A stretch of 64,000 nucleotides of DNA from Muriiphilus sp048268845 (GCA_048268845.1 JBLWUQ010000016.1:1-64000); one strand, 5' to 3'; counted from the first letter of the stretch, positions 24,027 through 32,975 are shown. The notes: a model not told the origin generated them from the sequence alone. Numbers and translations: made by a program.

Positions 24027-25742
24027 ATGGACGATGTCAAGAACAACACACTGGCTGGCGGTAGCGTCATCATCAACGGTGGCGGAAACACCTACGAAGC
24101 CGGCAATGGCGGCGACAGCGGCAACGGCGGCAACGGCGGTAGCGGCGGCGGCGGCGGCGGTGGTGGTGGCTCCGGCGGCAATGGCGGCAACGTCGGCAAT
24201 GGCACTCACTTCGATCATCACCATGATGACCCCGCATATGACCCGATACAGCTGCAGCAGCAGAAACAGCAACAGCAACAAAAGGTCGAAGCCAACAACG
24301 ACAACGACAACAGGGACACCAACACCAACACCGTCAACAACGCCCCGACAATCACTGTCGACGTTGATGTCCTTCCTGATGGGTGGCCGGACGGGTGGGA
24401 GCCGTCGGACGATGACTTTGCCGATATCGACCTGAAGGATAATGCAACTGCCGGCGACTTCATCATGGCCAAGGGGAATCTCAACTACAGCCCCGGCGAT
24501 GACATGAACCTCGAGGACATCCTCAACGGTGCCCTCACCGGTGCGGGCAACGATTCCGCGACGGTCAACGCGCAGTCCAACAAGCTGGTCGACAACGACA
24601 CGCTTTCGGGCGTGACCAATGACGGCTACCTGTACCAGGACAACGACTCCCGCGGCGGCACGGCCAATGCTGAAGAAGGCATCGCAGCCGGCGCTGGTGG
24701 CGGCGAAGGCAGCGGCACGGCCAACACGGGTGGCGGGTCGGCTGACGGCGGCTTCGGCCTGGGCGGCTTTGCCCATGCTGGCGGTGGCACAAGTGGTGCA
24801 GGCGGCAACGCTTCCGCACAAGGCGGGACCGGAGCTGCTGGCGCTGCCGGAACGGCTATCGGTCTGGGCCTTGGCTTTGGCCATGCGGACTCCTCTGCCG
24901 GTGCCAACGGTGGCGATGGCGGGCATGCTGGCTCGATCGCTGCTGGTCTTGGGTTCGGTAAGGGCCATTCGGACGCTGATACGACCGGAGGCAGCTCGGG
25001 CTATGCCAGTGGCACTGGTAACGGTACCGGGTCTGGCGTAGCTGACTCCGACAACACCATTACCGGTGGCGGCGGTGCCGGCGGCGGTGGCGGCGGCGGC
25101 GGCGGCGGTTTGGCTGGCGGCGGCGGCGGTGGTGGCGGCGGCGGCGGCGGCGGAACCGGAAGCGGTCACTCCGACGCAGACGCCTATGGCACCGGAACTG
25201 GAAGCGGATCGGGCGCCAGCGGGTATGGCGGTGCTGCCAGCACGATCTCTGATGCTGATGGCTACGGTGCCGGAACTGCGACTGCGGGCAACGCTGCCGG
25301 TGGTAACGGTGGTGGTGCGGTGGCAAGCTCCAGTGCGCTCAACAGCACGGCGGGCTACGGCGGCCACAATGCGGCTGTGGGCGGCGCCGGTGGTGACGGC
25401 TACGGCGGTCACGCCTGGGGCGGCGACACTGGCTATGCCTATGGTGGCCAAGCGCTTGGCGGCGACGTCGGTGCCAATGGCGGCACGGGCGGCGGAGGCG
25501 GCGCAGCGACCATTGGCGGTGGCGGTGCCGGCGGCAACGCGGGCATGTGGGGATCGCATAATGGTGACGACGGCTTCGTGACCGGCGAATCCTTCGCGTC
25601 GGCTGCGTCGCAGATCGGCACCGATGCGTTCAACCAGACCATCGTGATGGGTGCCAACGTGCTGGGCAACTCGGTCGACATGACCGTTGTCGGCGGCTCG
25701 TTCAGCTCCAGCTACATCGGCGACGACAGCGATGGCGCATAA
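24027..25742 (+). CDS. Glycine-rich low-complexity protein, putative non-RTX type I secretion substrate
   Basis: The 571-residue protein is dominated by Gly, Ala, Ser, Asn and Asp. It has a Gly/Asn N-terminus with a polyglycine run (about 35-60), then a Gln-rich stretch near 75-85 and an Asn/Asp stretch. A non-repetitive acidic part (about 115-200) contains QSNKLVDND (183-191). A long GGX/GAG domain with runs of glycine (347-378) follows, then a C-terminus of ordinary composition (NQTIVMGANVLGNSVDMTVVGG). There is no signal peptide and no RTX nonapeptide. Lying just upstream of a type I exporter, it is probably its substrate and a structural matrix protein. Confidence 0.8.
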   Translation: MDDVKNNTLAGGSVIINGGGNTYEAGNGGDSGNGGNGGSGGGGGGGGGSGGNGGNVGNGTHFDHHHDDPAYDPIQLQQQKQQQQQKVEANNDNDNRDTNTNTVNNAPTITVDVDVLPDGWPDGWEPSDDDFADIDLKDNATAGDFIMAKGNLNYSPGDDMNLEDILNGALTGAGNDSATVNAQSNKLVDNDTLSGVTNDGYLYQDNDSRGGTANAEEGIAAGAGGGEGSGTANTGGGSADGGFGLGGFAHAGGGTSGAGGNASAQGGTGAAGAAGTAIGLGLGFGHADSSAGANGGDGGHAGSIAAGLGFGKGHSDADTTGGSSGYASGTGNGTGSGVADSDNTITGGGGAGGGGGGGGGGLAGGGGGGGGGGGGGTGSGHSDADAYGTGTGSGSGASGYGGAASTISDADGYGAGTATAGNAAGGNGGGAVASSSALNSTAGYGGHNAAVGGAGGDGYGGHAWGGDTGYAYGGQALGGDVGANGGTGGGGGAATIGGGGAGGNAGMWGSHNGDDGFVTGESFASAASQIGTDAFNQTIVMGANVLGNSVDMTVVGGSFSSSYIGDDSDGA

Positions 25743-25759
25743 GCGCTGAGCAACATCGT

Positions 25760-25785
25760 CCGGGCCCGGATTATTCCGGGCCCGG
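25760..25785 (+). terminator. Strong hairpin between the two matrix-protein genes
   Basis: CCGGGCCCGG (25760-25769) and CCGGGCCCGG (25776-25785) form a perfect 10-bp stem with an ATTATT loop, 17 bp after the glycine-rich gene. No T-run follows. It could be a partial terminator or an mRNA 3'-end stabiliser, giving more glycine-rich protein than downstream products. Confidence 0.55.
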
Positions 25786-25886
25786 GCATCCGGTTTCCAC
25801 AACAGGTTTTTGAGAGAACCGCAGATTTTGGCGAAAGAAGACCAAGAAGTATTACCATTGGAATTCAAAGCGAGGCTGCGAAGTAA

Positions 25887-27977
25887 ATGGATCGAGTAAC
25901 CGAGATAATCGCCCACATGATCGGGATCTTCCACATCGTGCTGGAAGAAGAGCGGATGCGGGACGTCTATGAAAAGTTCAAGGCGTTGAAGGCAAAAGAC
26001 CCCGAGCTGAAAACCCCCGACGGGGACGATATAAAATTCGAAGCGAAATATACGCTGGGCGATTTCGATCCTTATATCCGGTATTCGGATACGCCGCCCG
26101 ACGCTCCGGTAGTGAATGACATCCCGAACATCTACGATGTATTCCTCCCCTGGTTTTCCCCGATCCATATATTCATCCAGAAATTCCTTCCGCCAGACTT
26201 CCCGATGTGGGGAAATGGCCAATCGCTCATGGTGATCGAGCCGCCGTCAAGCGTCGTGGTCATCACCTATCAAAGCTCGTTCCTGTCGGACAACGACGTG
26301 ATGCGGAACGGCGACGGCGACATGGCCCTCCCCGATCCCGCGGTGTTCCTGGCCGAGTTGCAGACCTACGAGGTGATCGCTTCCGCGATCGCCAGCCCGT
26401 TCGACGTCGACATGATCGTTCCGGGCGAGACGGCGGGCGCGGACGCCATTGCGCTGCATGACTACATCGCGACGGTCGAGCCGGTGCCGCTGACCGGCGC
26501 TTCGGCGACCGTGCTGCATGGCGCGGACGCGGCCGGGGTGCACGTCAATGGTGAGGCCGCCGACGAGATGCCGGACCTCGACGACGTCCTGCCCGCATAC
26601 ATGGCGGACGACGAGGACGAAGACGAGGACGCGGCGGACGACGGGGATGCGGCGGACGACGAAGGATCTGCGGTCGCCACGTCCGGCGACGCCGAGGGCG
26701 AGGACGCGAGCGCCGAGGACGCCGCGGACCACGAATGGCCCGACCCGTTCGAGGGGCTCGACGACGTCGGCGGTGGCGGCGGCCCGTTCGAGATCGACGA
26801 CGGACATGCGGTCGTCGCGGGTGCGAACCTGCTGGTCAACCAGGCCTCGATCATCTCGGCATGGCTGGACGCGCCGGTGATCTCGGTCATGGGTGACGTC
26901 GTCAACCTCGACGTCATTTCGCAGGTCAACGTGCTTGTGGATCACGACGTCGGCAGCATCGGGCAGGTTACCGGATCGGTCGCGCTCAATGCCGCGTCGT
27001 TTTCCTTCGCCAGCACGAGCCCGGAAGCCGATGGCACCGACGGCAAAGCCGAGGCTGGCGGCCATGGCGGCAGCGGGCTTCCGGTCAACTGGGCCGTCAC
27101 CCGGATCGACGGCGATCTCATCAGCCTCAACAAGGTCGTCCAGTATACCTTCCAGACCGACAACGATTTCGCCGAGGTCAGCTTCAGCAGCACCAACACC
27201 TTTGTCGGCATGGGTGAAAACACCGTCATCAACCTGACGAACCTGCTCGAGATAGGTTTCGGCTACGACCTGATCATCGTCGGCGGCAACATGATCTCGA
27301 TCAACTGGATCAACCAGGTCAACGTGCTGATCGACAACGACATGATGTCCTATACCGGCATCGTCCCGACCAGCATGAGCGGCGATGACAACCTGTTGTT
27401 CAACGCGGCCATGATCAGCGGCGTGGGCGTGGACGGCTACGGCGCGATGCAGGGGAACTTCGCCAAGGCGGCGGACGATCTGGCCGAAGGGGGCGAGAAC
27501 ATCGACCGCAGTGTCGCCCATGACAGCGTGTTCGAAGGCGTCGACATCCTGCGGGTGCTCTATATCGAGGGCGATTTCACCACGATCAACTGGATTGAGC
27601 AGACCAACATCCTGGGCGATTCCGATCAGGTGCATCTGGCGCTGGACGATTTCCAGGCGGCGACGGGCGGGGTGGTCAACGTGACCGCCGGCTCCAATGC
27701 CGTGATCAACATGGCGTCGATCAACGAGCACGGCGTCGATTCCAAGGTCATGGTGGGCGGCGACGTCTACGATGACGCGCTTCTCTATCAGGCAGAGCTG
27801 ATCGACACCGATGCCGATCCCCTGGGCGTCAACATGCCGGCGCTCGCGTCCGAGGCGGTGGTGTTCCTGGCCGATGACATGATGTCGACCGATACCGGTC
27901 CCCTCGACGGGCCGATCATGCCGACGGCACCTGAAAGCACCACGTCGCCCGACATGATGCAAACGATGCTTGCCTGA
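25887..27977 (+). CDS. Acidic repeat protein, putative type I secretion substrate or surface matrix component
   Basis: This 696-residue protein has no signal peptide. It has an N-terminal part with amphipathic and aromatic segments (residues 1-130) and a very acidic linker (about 240-290, Asp/Glu/Ala). A C-terminal half is made of diverged repeats. Three repeats carry QxNxLxDxD: QVNVLVDHD (346-354), QVNVLIDND (477-485) and QTNILGDSD (572-580), each preceded by a VxGDxxxIN-like strand. A fourth partial unit follows near 624. The glycine-rich neighbour carries the same motif once. There are no RTX repeats. It lies 14 bp before the exporter gene, so co-secretion is the main inference. Confidence 0.8.
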   Translation: MDRVTEIIAHMIGIFHIVLEEERMRDVYEKFKALKAKDPELKTPDGDDIKFEAKYTLGDFDPYIRYSDTPPDAPVVNDIPNIYDVFLPWFSPIHIFIQKFLPPDFPMWGNGQSLMVIEPPSSVVVITYQSSFLSDNDVMRNGDGDMALPDPAVFLAELQTYEVIASAIASPFDVDMIVPGETAGADAIALHDYIATVEPVPLTGASATVLHGADAAGVHVNGEAADEMPDLDDVLPAYMADDEDEDEDAADDGDAADDEGSAVATSGDAEGEDASAEDAADHEWPDPFEGLDDVGGGGGPFEIDDGHAVVAGANLLVNQASIISAWLDAPVISVMGDVVNLDVISQVNVLVDHDVGSIGQVTGSVALNAASFSFASTSPEADGTDGKAEAGGHGGSGLPVNWAVTRIDGDLISLNKVVQYTFQTDNDFAEVSFSSTNTFVGMGENTVINLTNLLEIGFGYDLIIVGGNMISINWINQVNVLIDNDMMSYTGIVPTSMSGDDNLLFNAAMISGVGVDGYGAMQGNFAKAADDLAEGGENIDRSVAHDSVFEGVDILRVLYIEGDFTTINWIEQTNILGDSDQVHLALDDFQAATGGVVNVTAGSNAVINMASINEHGVDSKVMVGGDVYDDALLYQAELIDTDADPLGVNMPALASEAVVFLADDMMSTDTGPLDGPIMPTAPESTTSPDMMQTMLA

Positions 27978-27991
27978 CGGGGTATTCAAGA

Positions 27992-30106
27992 ATGACTGTG
28001 AACGACACCAAGAGCTTCGCGCAGGCCACGCTGCACTTGCGGGCGGATGACGCGATAAGCCCGGAGGTCGCGCGGGCACAGCCCGAGGCACCGGGGGCGG
28101 AGCCGCTGAGGCTCAGGCCGGAGGACCGGGTCACGCCCGAGGACCGGGAGACGCCCGAAGACCGGGTCACGCCCGAGGACCGCGAGACGCCCGAGGGAAA
28201 ACCCGTCTTCAAGACCAAGCAGGCGCCGGCGAGGGGGCTGGGCGGCGAGCAGATCGAGGGCAACACCGGTCCGATCCTGAAATCCGAGGGCGGCGGCAAG
28301 CCGCCAAAGACCACCGGCGGCGGCAAGGGCGGTGGCGGCGGCGGCGGGTCGTCGGGGTTTCACAAACGCGCGGCACCCGACCAGTTCATGCAGCAGCTCA
28401 CCGACGGCACGCGCGTCGTCAAACGCAACCTGAGCTTCGTGATGCTGCTGACCTTCGCGACGAACATGCTCGTGCTGGCGATCCCGATCTACCTGTTCCA
28501 GATCTCCGACCGCGTGCTGACCAGCCGGTCGCTGGACACGCTGGTGATGCTGACGGTGGTGATCGTGGGCGCGGTGGTGTTGCAGTCGATCTTCGACGCG
28601 GTGCGCCGCTTCATCCTGATGCGCACCGCGGTCGAGGTCGCCGTGCGGCTCGGCGCGCCGGTCCTGAGCGCCGCCGCCCATGCGTCGCTGCATGACAACG
28701 GGCGGCAGTATCAGACGCTGGGCGACCTGCAGCAATTGCGCGGTTTCCTGACCTCCGGCACGCTGATCGCGTTCCTCGACGTGCCGTTCGCGCCGCTGTT
28801 CATCCTCGCGATCTTTCTCGTTCACCCGCATCTGGGGATGATCGTCGTGCTCACCTCGGTGATCCTGATGATCATCGCGATGATCAACCAGAAGGCCACC
28901 GCCAAGCCCTTTGCCGAGGCGAACGTGGCCCAGAGCCGGGCCAACATGCATCTCGATTCCATGACCCGAAACAGTCAGATCATCAACGCGCTGGCGATGG
29001 TTCCCGAGGCGGTCGCGCTCTGGGGTCGTGACACGGCCAATTCGCTGCGCGCGCAGGTGCTGGCGCAGGACCGCAACATCGCCTGGGCGGCGGTGTCGCG
29101 CGCCGCCCGGCTGCTGACCCAGATCGCCATGCTTGGCTGGGGCGCCTTCCTGGCGATCGAGGGCGAAATCACCGGCGGCATGGTCATCGCGGCCTCGATC
29201 ATCGCGGGCCGCGCGCTGGCGCCGATCGAAGGCTCGATCGAAGGCTGGAACGGCTTCATCCTGTCGCGCGGCGCCTATGACCGGGTGCGGTCCCTGATGC
29301 AGAACTCGGTGCAGCGGTTCGAGAAACTGGTGCTGCCGAACCCCGAGGGCCGTCTGAACGTCGAGCGCCTCCTCTATGTCCCCGCCGGCACCAAGCAGGT
29401 GATCCTGAACGGGCTGACCTTCGGGTTGAACCCCGGCGAGTCGCTGGGCGTCATCGGCAATTCCGGCGCCGGCAAGACGACGCTGGGCAAGATGCTGGTG
29501 GGCTCGATCCTGCCGACCTCGGGCAACGTCCGGCTCGACCTGATGGACCTGCGCAACTGGGACACGCGCCAACTGGGCGAGAACATCGGCTACCTGCCGC
29601 AGGACGTGCAGCTTTTCCCCGGCTCGATCAAGGCCAATATCGGGCGGATGCGCGCCGATGCGCGCGACGAGGACATCCACCGCGCCGCCGTCCTGGCCGA
29701 TGTGCACGACATGATCGCGATGCTGCCGCACGGCTACGAGACGATGGTGCAGGCCGATGGCTCGCCCCTGTCGGGTGGCCAGAAACAGCGCATCGCGCTG
29801 GCCCGCGCCTTCTACGGCAATCCGCGTTTTCTGGTGCTGGACGAGCCGAACTCGAACCTCGACACCGCCGGCGACCGCGCCCTTGCCAATGCGATCCGGC
29901 ACGCGGGCGAACACGGCATCACCGTGGTCGTCATCACGCAGAAACCGTCGCTCCTGAGCGTGGTGGACAAGATCATGCTGATGGCCGACGGCAATATCGC
30001 GATGTTCGGCTTCCGCCAGCAGGTGCTGGAACAGCTTGCACAGCGCAGTCAGGGCGCAGGCAACCTGCCGCCCGCACAGGGCGGGCCGGGAGGGCCACGG
30101 GCATGA
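27992..30106 (+). CDS. Type I secretion system permease/ATPase (PrtD-like ABC exporter)
   Basis: The 704-residue protein has an ABC exporter core: a transmembrane domain from about residue 145 and a nucleotide-binding domain with Walker A GNSGAGKTT (489-497), Q-loop YLPQDVQLF, signature LSGGQKQR (593-600) and Walker B FLVLDEP. The H-loop reads ITQKPS, with Gln650 where His is usual. An extra N-terminal region of about 140 residues is disordered, with an EDRVTPEDRETP tandem repeat and a Gly/Lys-rich linker. It should drive export of the two upstream proteins; no TolC-like outer-membrane gene is in the window. Confidence 0.93.
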   Translation: MTVNDTKSFAQATLHLRADDAISPEVARAQPEAPGAEPLRLRPEDRVTPEDRETPEDRVTPEDRETPEGKPVFKTKQAPARGLGGEQIEGNTGPILKSEGGGKPPKTTGGGKGGGGGGGSSGFHKRAAPDQFMQQLTDGTRVVKRNLSFVMLLTFATNMLVLAIPIYLFQISDRVLTSRSLDTLVMLTVVIVGAVVLQSIFDAVRRFILMRTAVEVAVRLGAPVLSAAAHASLHDNGRQYQTLGDLQQLRGFLTSGTLIAFLDVPFAPLFILAIFLVHPHLGMIVVLTSVILMIIAMINQKATAKPFAEANVAQSRANMHLDSMTRNSQIINALAMVPEAVALWGRDTANSLRAQVLAQDRNIAWAAVSRAARLLTQIAMLGWGAFLAIEGEITGGMVIAASIIAGRALAPIEGSIEGWNGFILSRGAYDRVRSLMQNSVQRFEKLVLPNPEGRLNVERLLYVPAGTKQVILNGLTFGLNPGESLGVIGNSGAGKTTLGKMLVGSILPTSGNVRLDLMDLRNWDTRQLGENIGYLPQDVQLFPGSIKANIGRMRADARDEDIHRAAVLADVHDMIAMLPHGYETMVQADGSPLSGGQKQRIALARAFYGNPRFLVLDEPNSNLDTAGDRALANAIRHAGEHGITVVVITQKPSLLSVVDKIMLMADGNIAMFGFRQQVLEQLAQRSQGAGNLPPAQGGPGGPRA
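28124..28195 (+). repeat. 36-bp in-frame tandem repeat in the exporter's N-terminal extension
   Basis: Two nearly identical 36-bp units encode EDRVTPEDRETP twice. Each unit is itself two related six-residue halves. Because the unit is a multiple of three, copy number can change without loss of the exporter frame. Confidence 0.75.
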
Positions 30107-31443
30107 CCGATGTAACCGTCTATGTCGAACCCGCGGAATGGTATGCGGATGTTCCGCGCTCGGTCCGCAAGCACATCGTGTTCGGGCTCCTGCTGTTCGT
30201 CGTGGCGTTCGGCGGGTTCGGGGTCTGGGCATTCCGCGCGCCGCTGGCCGCCGCCGTGATCGCGCAGGGCAGTTTCGTGGCCACCGGCCGCAACAAGATC
30301 GTGCAGCACCTCGAAGGCGGCATCATCCGCGAGATCCTGGTTGCCGAGGGCGATACCGTCCTCGAGGGGCAGGCGATCCTCGTGCTCGACGAGACCGCGG
30401 CGCTGGCAACCGAACGCGAGCTGTTCCTGCGGCAGGCGCGTCTCGAAGCCATGGAAGCGCGCATCCTGGCCGAAACCTCCGGCGCGGATACGCTGGTCTT
30501 TCCGGCCCATCTGGAAGCCTTGCGGTCCGATTTCGACGTGGCCTCGATGCTGGACGCGCAGACCGTCACGTTCGACGCGGCGTCGCAGCAATTGCGCAAC
30601 GACATCGCCCTTCTGACCCTGAGCATCGACGCGCTCACCGTGCGCGCGAAGGGCTATCAGTTGCAACTGGACTCGACGCGCACCCAGCTTGAGATCCTGC
30701 GCGAGGACATGGACGCCAAGCAGCAATTGCTCGACCGCGGCCTGGTTCGCCGCCCCGAGGTCAACACGATCCGGCGCGCGATCGCCGAGGCCGAGGGCCA
30801 GATCGGACGCCTGACCTCCGAGATCGACGAGATCACCGAGGTGACGAAACGCTACGTCGCCCAGATCGAACAGACCGTCAGCGAGCGGCAGGGCGCGGCG
30901 CTTGACGAGCTTCAGCGGGTGCAGTCCGAACTGGAAAGCGTGCGCGAGCAGGCCCGTCGCGCCGAAAGCATCCTGCGCCGCTCGGAAGTCGTCGCGCCGG
31001 TGTCGGGGACGATTGTGACCATGCATTACCATACCGCGGGCGGCGTGATCGAAAGCGGCAAGCCCATTGCCGAGATCCTGCCGTCGGGTGAGCCCCTGAT
31101 CATCGAGGTCAGCATCGCGCGCACCGAGGTCGACGTGGTGCAGAAGGGGCAGGAGGCAACGGTCCGGCTGACCGGCCTCAACGCGCGCACCACGCCGGTC
31201 CTGCTGGGTGAGGTCATCTATGTGTCCGCCGACGCCATTCTCGACCGCAGCCAGCAATTGCCGCGCGAGGTCTATGTGGCGCGGGTGTCGGTGCCGCCCG
31301 AACAACTGGCGCGCGTGCGCGGCTTTACCCCGACGCCGGGGATGCCGGCCCAGATCATGATCCAGACGGAAGAACGCACCTTCTTTCAGTATCTGATGAA
31401 GCCGATCACCGACAGCATGAACCGCGCCTTCCGCGAGCAGTGA
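30103..31443 (+). CDS. Type I secretion membrane fusion protein, HlyD family
   Basis: This 446-residue protein has one N-terminal membrane helix (VFGLLLFVVAFGGFGVWAF). A lipoyl-like half-motif follows (GRNKIVQHLEGGIIREILV, the usual HlyD/PrtE signature). A long coiled coil spans about residues 90-300, and the second lipoyl half is VVAPVSGTIVTMHYHTAGGVI. The C-terminus VRLTGLNART through GMPAQIMIQTEERTFFQYLMKP is typical. It links the ABC exporter to an outer-membrane TolC channel. Its ATG overlaps the exporter's stop (ATGA), so the two are coupled. Confidence 0.94.
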   Translation: MTDVTVYVEPAEWYADVPRSVRKHIVFGLLLFVVAFGGFGVWAFRAPLAAAVIAQGSFVATGRNKIVQHLEGGIIREILVAEGDTVLEGQAILVLDETAALATERELFLRQARLEAMEARILAETSGADTLVFPAHLEALRSDFDVASMLDAQTVTFDAASQQLRNDIALLTLSIDALTVRAKGYQLQLDSTRTQLEILREDMDAKQQLLDRGLVRRPEVNTIRRAIAEAEGQIGRLTSEIDEITEVTKRYVAQIEQTVSERQGAALDELQRVQSELESVREQARRAESILRRSEVVAPVSGTIVTMHYHTAGGVIESGKPIAEILPSGEPLIIEVSIARTEVDVVQKGQEATVRLTGLNARTTPVLLGEVIYVSADAILDRSQQLPREVYVARVSVPPEQLARVRGFTPTPGMPAQIMIQTEERTFFQYLMKPITDSMNRAFREQ

Positions 31444-31463
31444 CGCGCAAGGCCGGGTCGCGG

Positions 31464-32975
31464 CTAGACCAGCGCCGAGACCGCCAGCCGGTAGCTCAGC
31501 GCCTCGGCGACATGCGGTTTGCGCACATCCCCGGACCCGCCGAGATCGGCGATGGTGCGCGCCACCCGAAGCACCCGGTGATATCCGCGCGCCGACAGGC
31601 CGAAGCGTTCGGCGGCGCGCAGCAGAAGTTCGCGCCCTTCGGCATCGGGCCGCGCCACGGCTTCGAGCAACTCGCCCTCGGCATCGGCGTTGACCCGCGC
31701 GGACGTGCCGTCGAAGCGGGCGGCCTGAACGGCGCGCGCAGCGGCGACGCGCGCCGCGATCTGGGCCGAGCCTTCGCCGGCCTCGGGCAGGTCGAGGTCG
31801 CTGAACGACACCGGCGGCACGTCGATGCGCAGGTCGAACCGGTCCATCAACGGCCCCGACACCCGGCCAAGATATTCCTCGCCACAGACCGGCGCGCGTG
31901 AACAGGCCCGCGCGGCATCGGTGAGGTAGCCGCATTTGCAGGGGTTGGCGGCTGCGACCAGCATGAACCGGCAGGGATAGCGCACATGTGCGTTGGCGCG
32001 CGCCACCACGACCTCGCCGGTCTCGATCGGCTGGCGCAGGGTTTCGAGCACCGGGCGCGGGAATTCGGGAAACTCGTCGAGGAACAGCACGCCATTATGG
32101 GCCAGACTGACCTCGCCGGGCTTGGCGCCGCGCCCGCCGCCGACGATGGCGGCCATCGAGGCGGTGTGGTGCGGTTCGCGAAACGGCCGCGTGCGCGAGA
32201 TGCCGCCCTCGTCGAGCAGCCCCGCCAGCGAATGAACCATCGAGGTTTCCAGTGCCTCGGCGGGCGTCAGCGGCGGCAGGATCGAGGGCAGGCGCGCCGC
32301 CAGCATCGACTTGCCCGAGCCGGGACTGCCGACCATCAAGAGGTGGTGGCGCCCTGCGGCGGCAATCTCGAGCGCGCGCTTGGCGCGCTCCTGCCCCTTG
32401 ACGTCGCGCAGGTCGCGCCCGGCGGGGTTGTCCTGCACCTCGCCCGGTTCGGCCGGGGCCAGCGGCGCCTGGCCGGTGAAATGACGGATCACGGCGGCAA
32501 GGCTGGGGGCGGCGATGACGCGGGCAGCACCGACCCAGGCGGGCTCGGCGCCGCAGGCCTTCGGGCAGACCAGCGCGCGATTGTCGGCCGCCGCCGTCAT
32601 CGCCGCAGGCAGTGCCCCGATCACCGGAATCAGCGAACCGTCCAGCGACAGTTCGCCCAGCGACAGCGTCGATTCGATCTCGTCCGCCGGAATCACCCCG
32701 ATTGCGGCCAAGAGCGCCAGCGCGATCGGCAGGTCGAAATGCGAGCCCTCCTTGGGCAGGTCGGCGGGAGACAGGTTGATGGTGATCTTTTTCGACGGCA
32801 GCGCGATGGCCATGGCGTTCAGCGCCGCGCGCACCCGCTCGCGCGCCTCGCTGACCGCCTTGTCGGGCAGGCCGACGATGGTGAAGGCAGGCATGCCGGC
32901 GGCGAGCGCGCATTGCACCTCGACCAGACGCGCCTCAATGCCATGAAAGGCGACCGTGTAGGCGCGCGCGACCAT
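31464..32975 (-). CDS. YifB/ComM-family Mg-chelatase-like AAA+ ATPase
   Basis: The 503-residue protein starts MVARAYTVAFHGIEARLVEV with the N-terminal Lon-like fold (GLPDKAVSEARERVRAALN, NLSPADLPKEGSHFDLPIAL). AAA+ motifs follow: Walker A GSPGSGKSMLAARLP, Walker B NGVLFLDEFPEF and a cysteine cluster AANPCKCGYLTDAARACSRA. The related ComM protein is a branch-migration helicase used in natural transformation. The Met at MVARAY is the conserved start. It is convergent with the fusion-protein gene, 20 bp away. Confidence 0.93.
   Translation of the reverse strand: MVARAYTVAFHGIEARLVEVQCALAAGMPAFTIVGLPDKAVSEARERVRAALNAMAIALPSKKITINLSPADLPKEGSHFDLPIALALLAAIGVIPADEIESTLSLGELSLDGSLIPVIGALPAAMTAAADNRALVCPKACGAEPAWVGAARVIAAPSLAAVIRHFTGQAPLAPAEPGEVQDNPAGRDLRDVKGQERAKRALEIAAAGRHHLLMVGSPGSGKSMLAARLPSILPPLTPAEALETSMVHSLAGLLDEGGISRTRPFREPHHTASMAAIVGGGRGAKPGEVSLAHNGVLFLDEFPEFPRPVLETLRQPIETGEVVVARANAHVRYPCRFMLVAAANPCKCGYLTDAARACSRAPVCGEEYLGRVSGPLMDRFDLRIDVPPVSFSDLDLPEAGEGSAQIAARVAAARAVQAARFDGTSARVNADAEGELLEAVARPDAEGRELLLRAAERFGLSARGYHRVLRVARTIADLGGSGDVRKPHVAEALSYRLAVSALV

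Noticed and set aside
24137..25170. Polyglycine GGC tracts as a DNA-level satellite repeat
   Set aside because: They lie in frame in one long gene with an intact non-repetitive start and end, so they are coding repeats.
23817..26222. An 801-codon minus-strand open frame opposite the glycine-rich gene
   Set aside because: GGC-rich sequence has almost no stop codons on the other strand. The translation is Ala/Thr/Val-rich noise without a ribosome site or domain.
28124..28195. The short repeat in the exporter as a CRISPR-like array
   Set aside because: Only two units, contiguous and in frame with the protein; there are no spacers.
27986..30232. A 748-codon minus-strand frame opposite the exporter gene
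   Set aside because: Antisense shadow of a well-supported ABC exporter.
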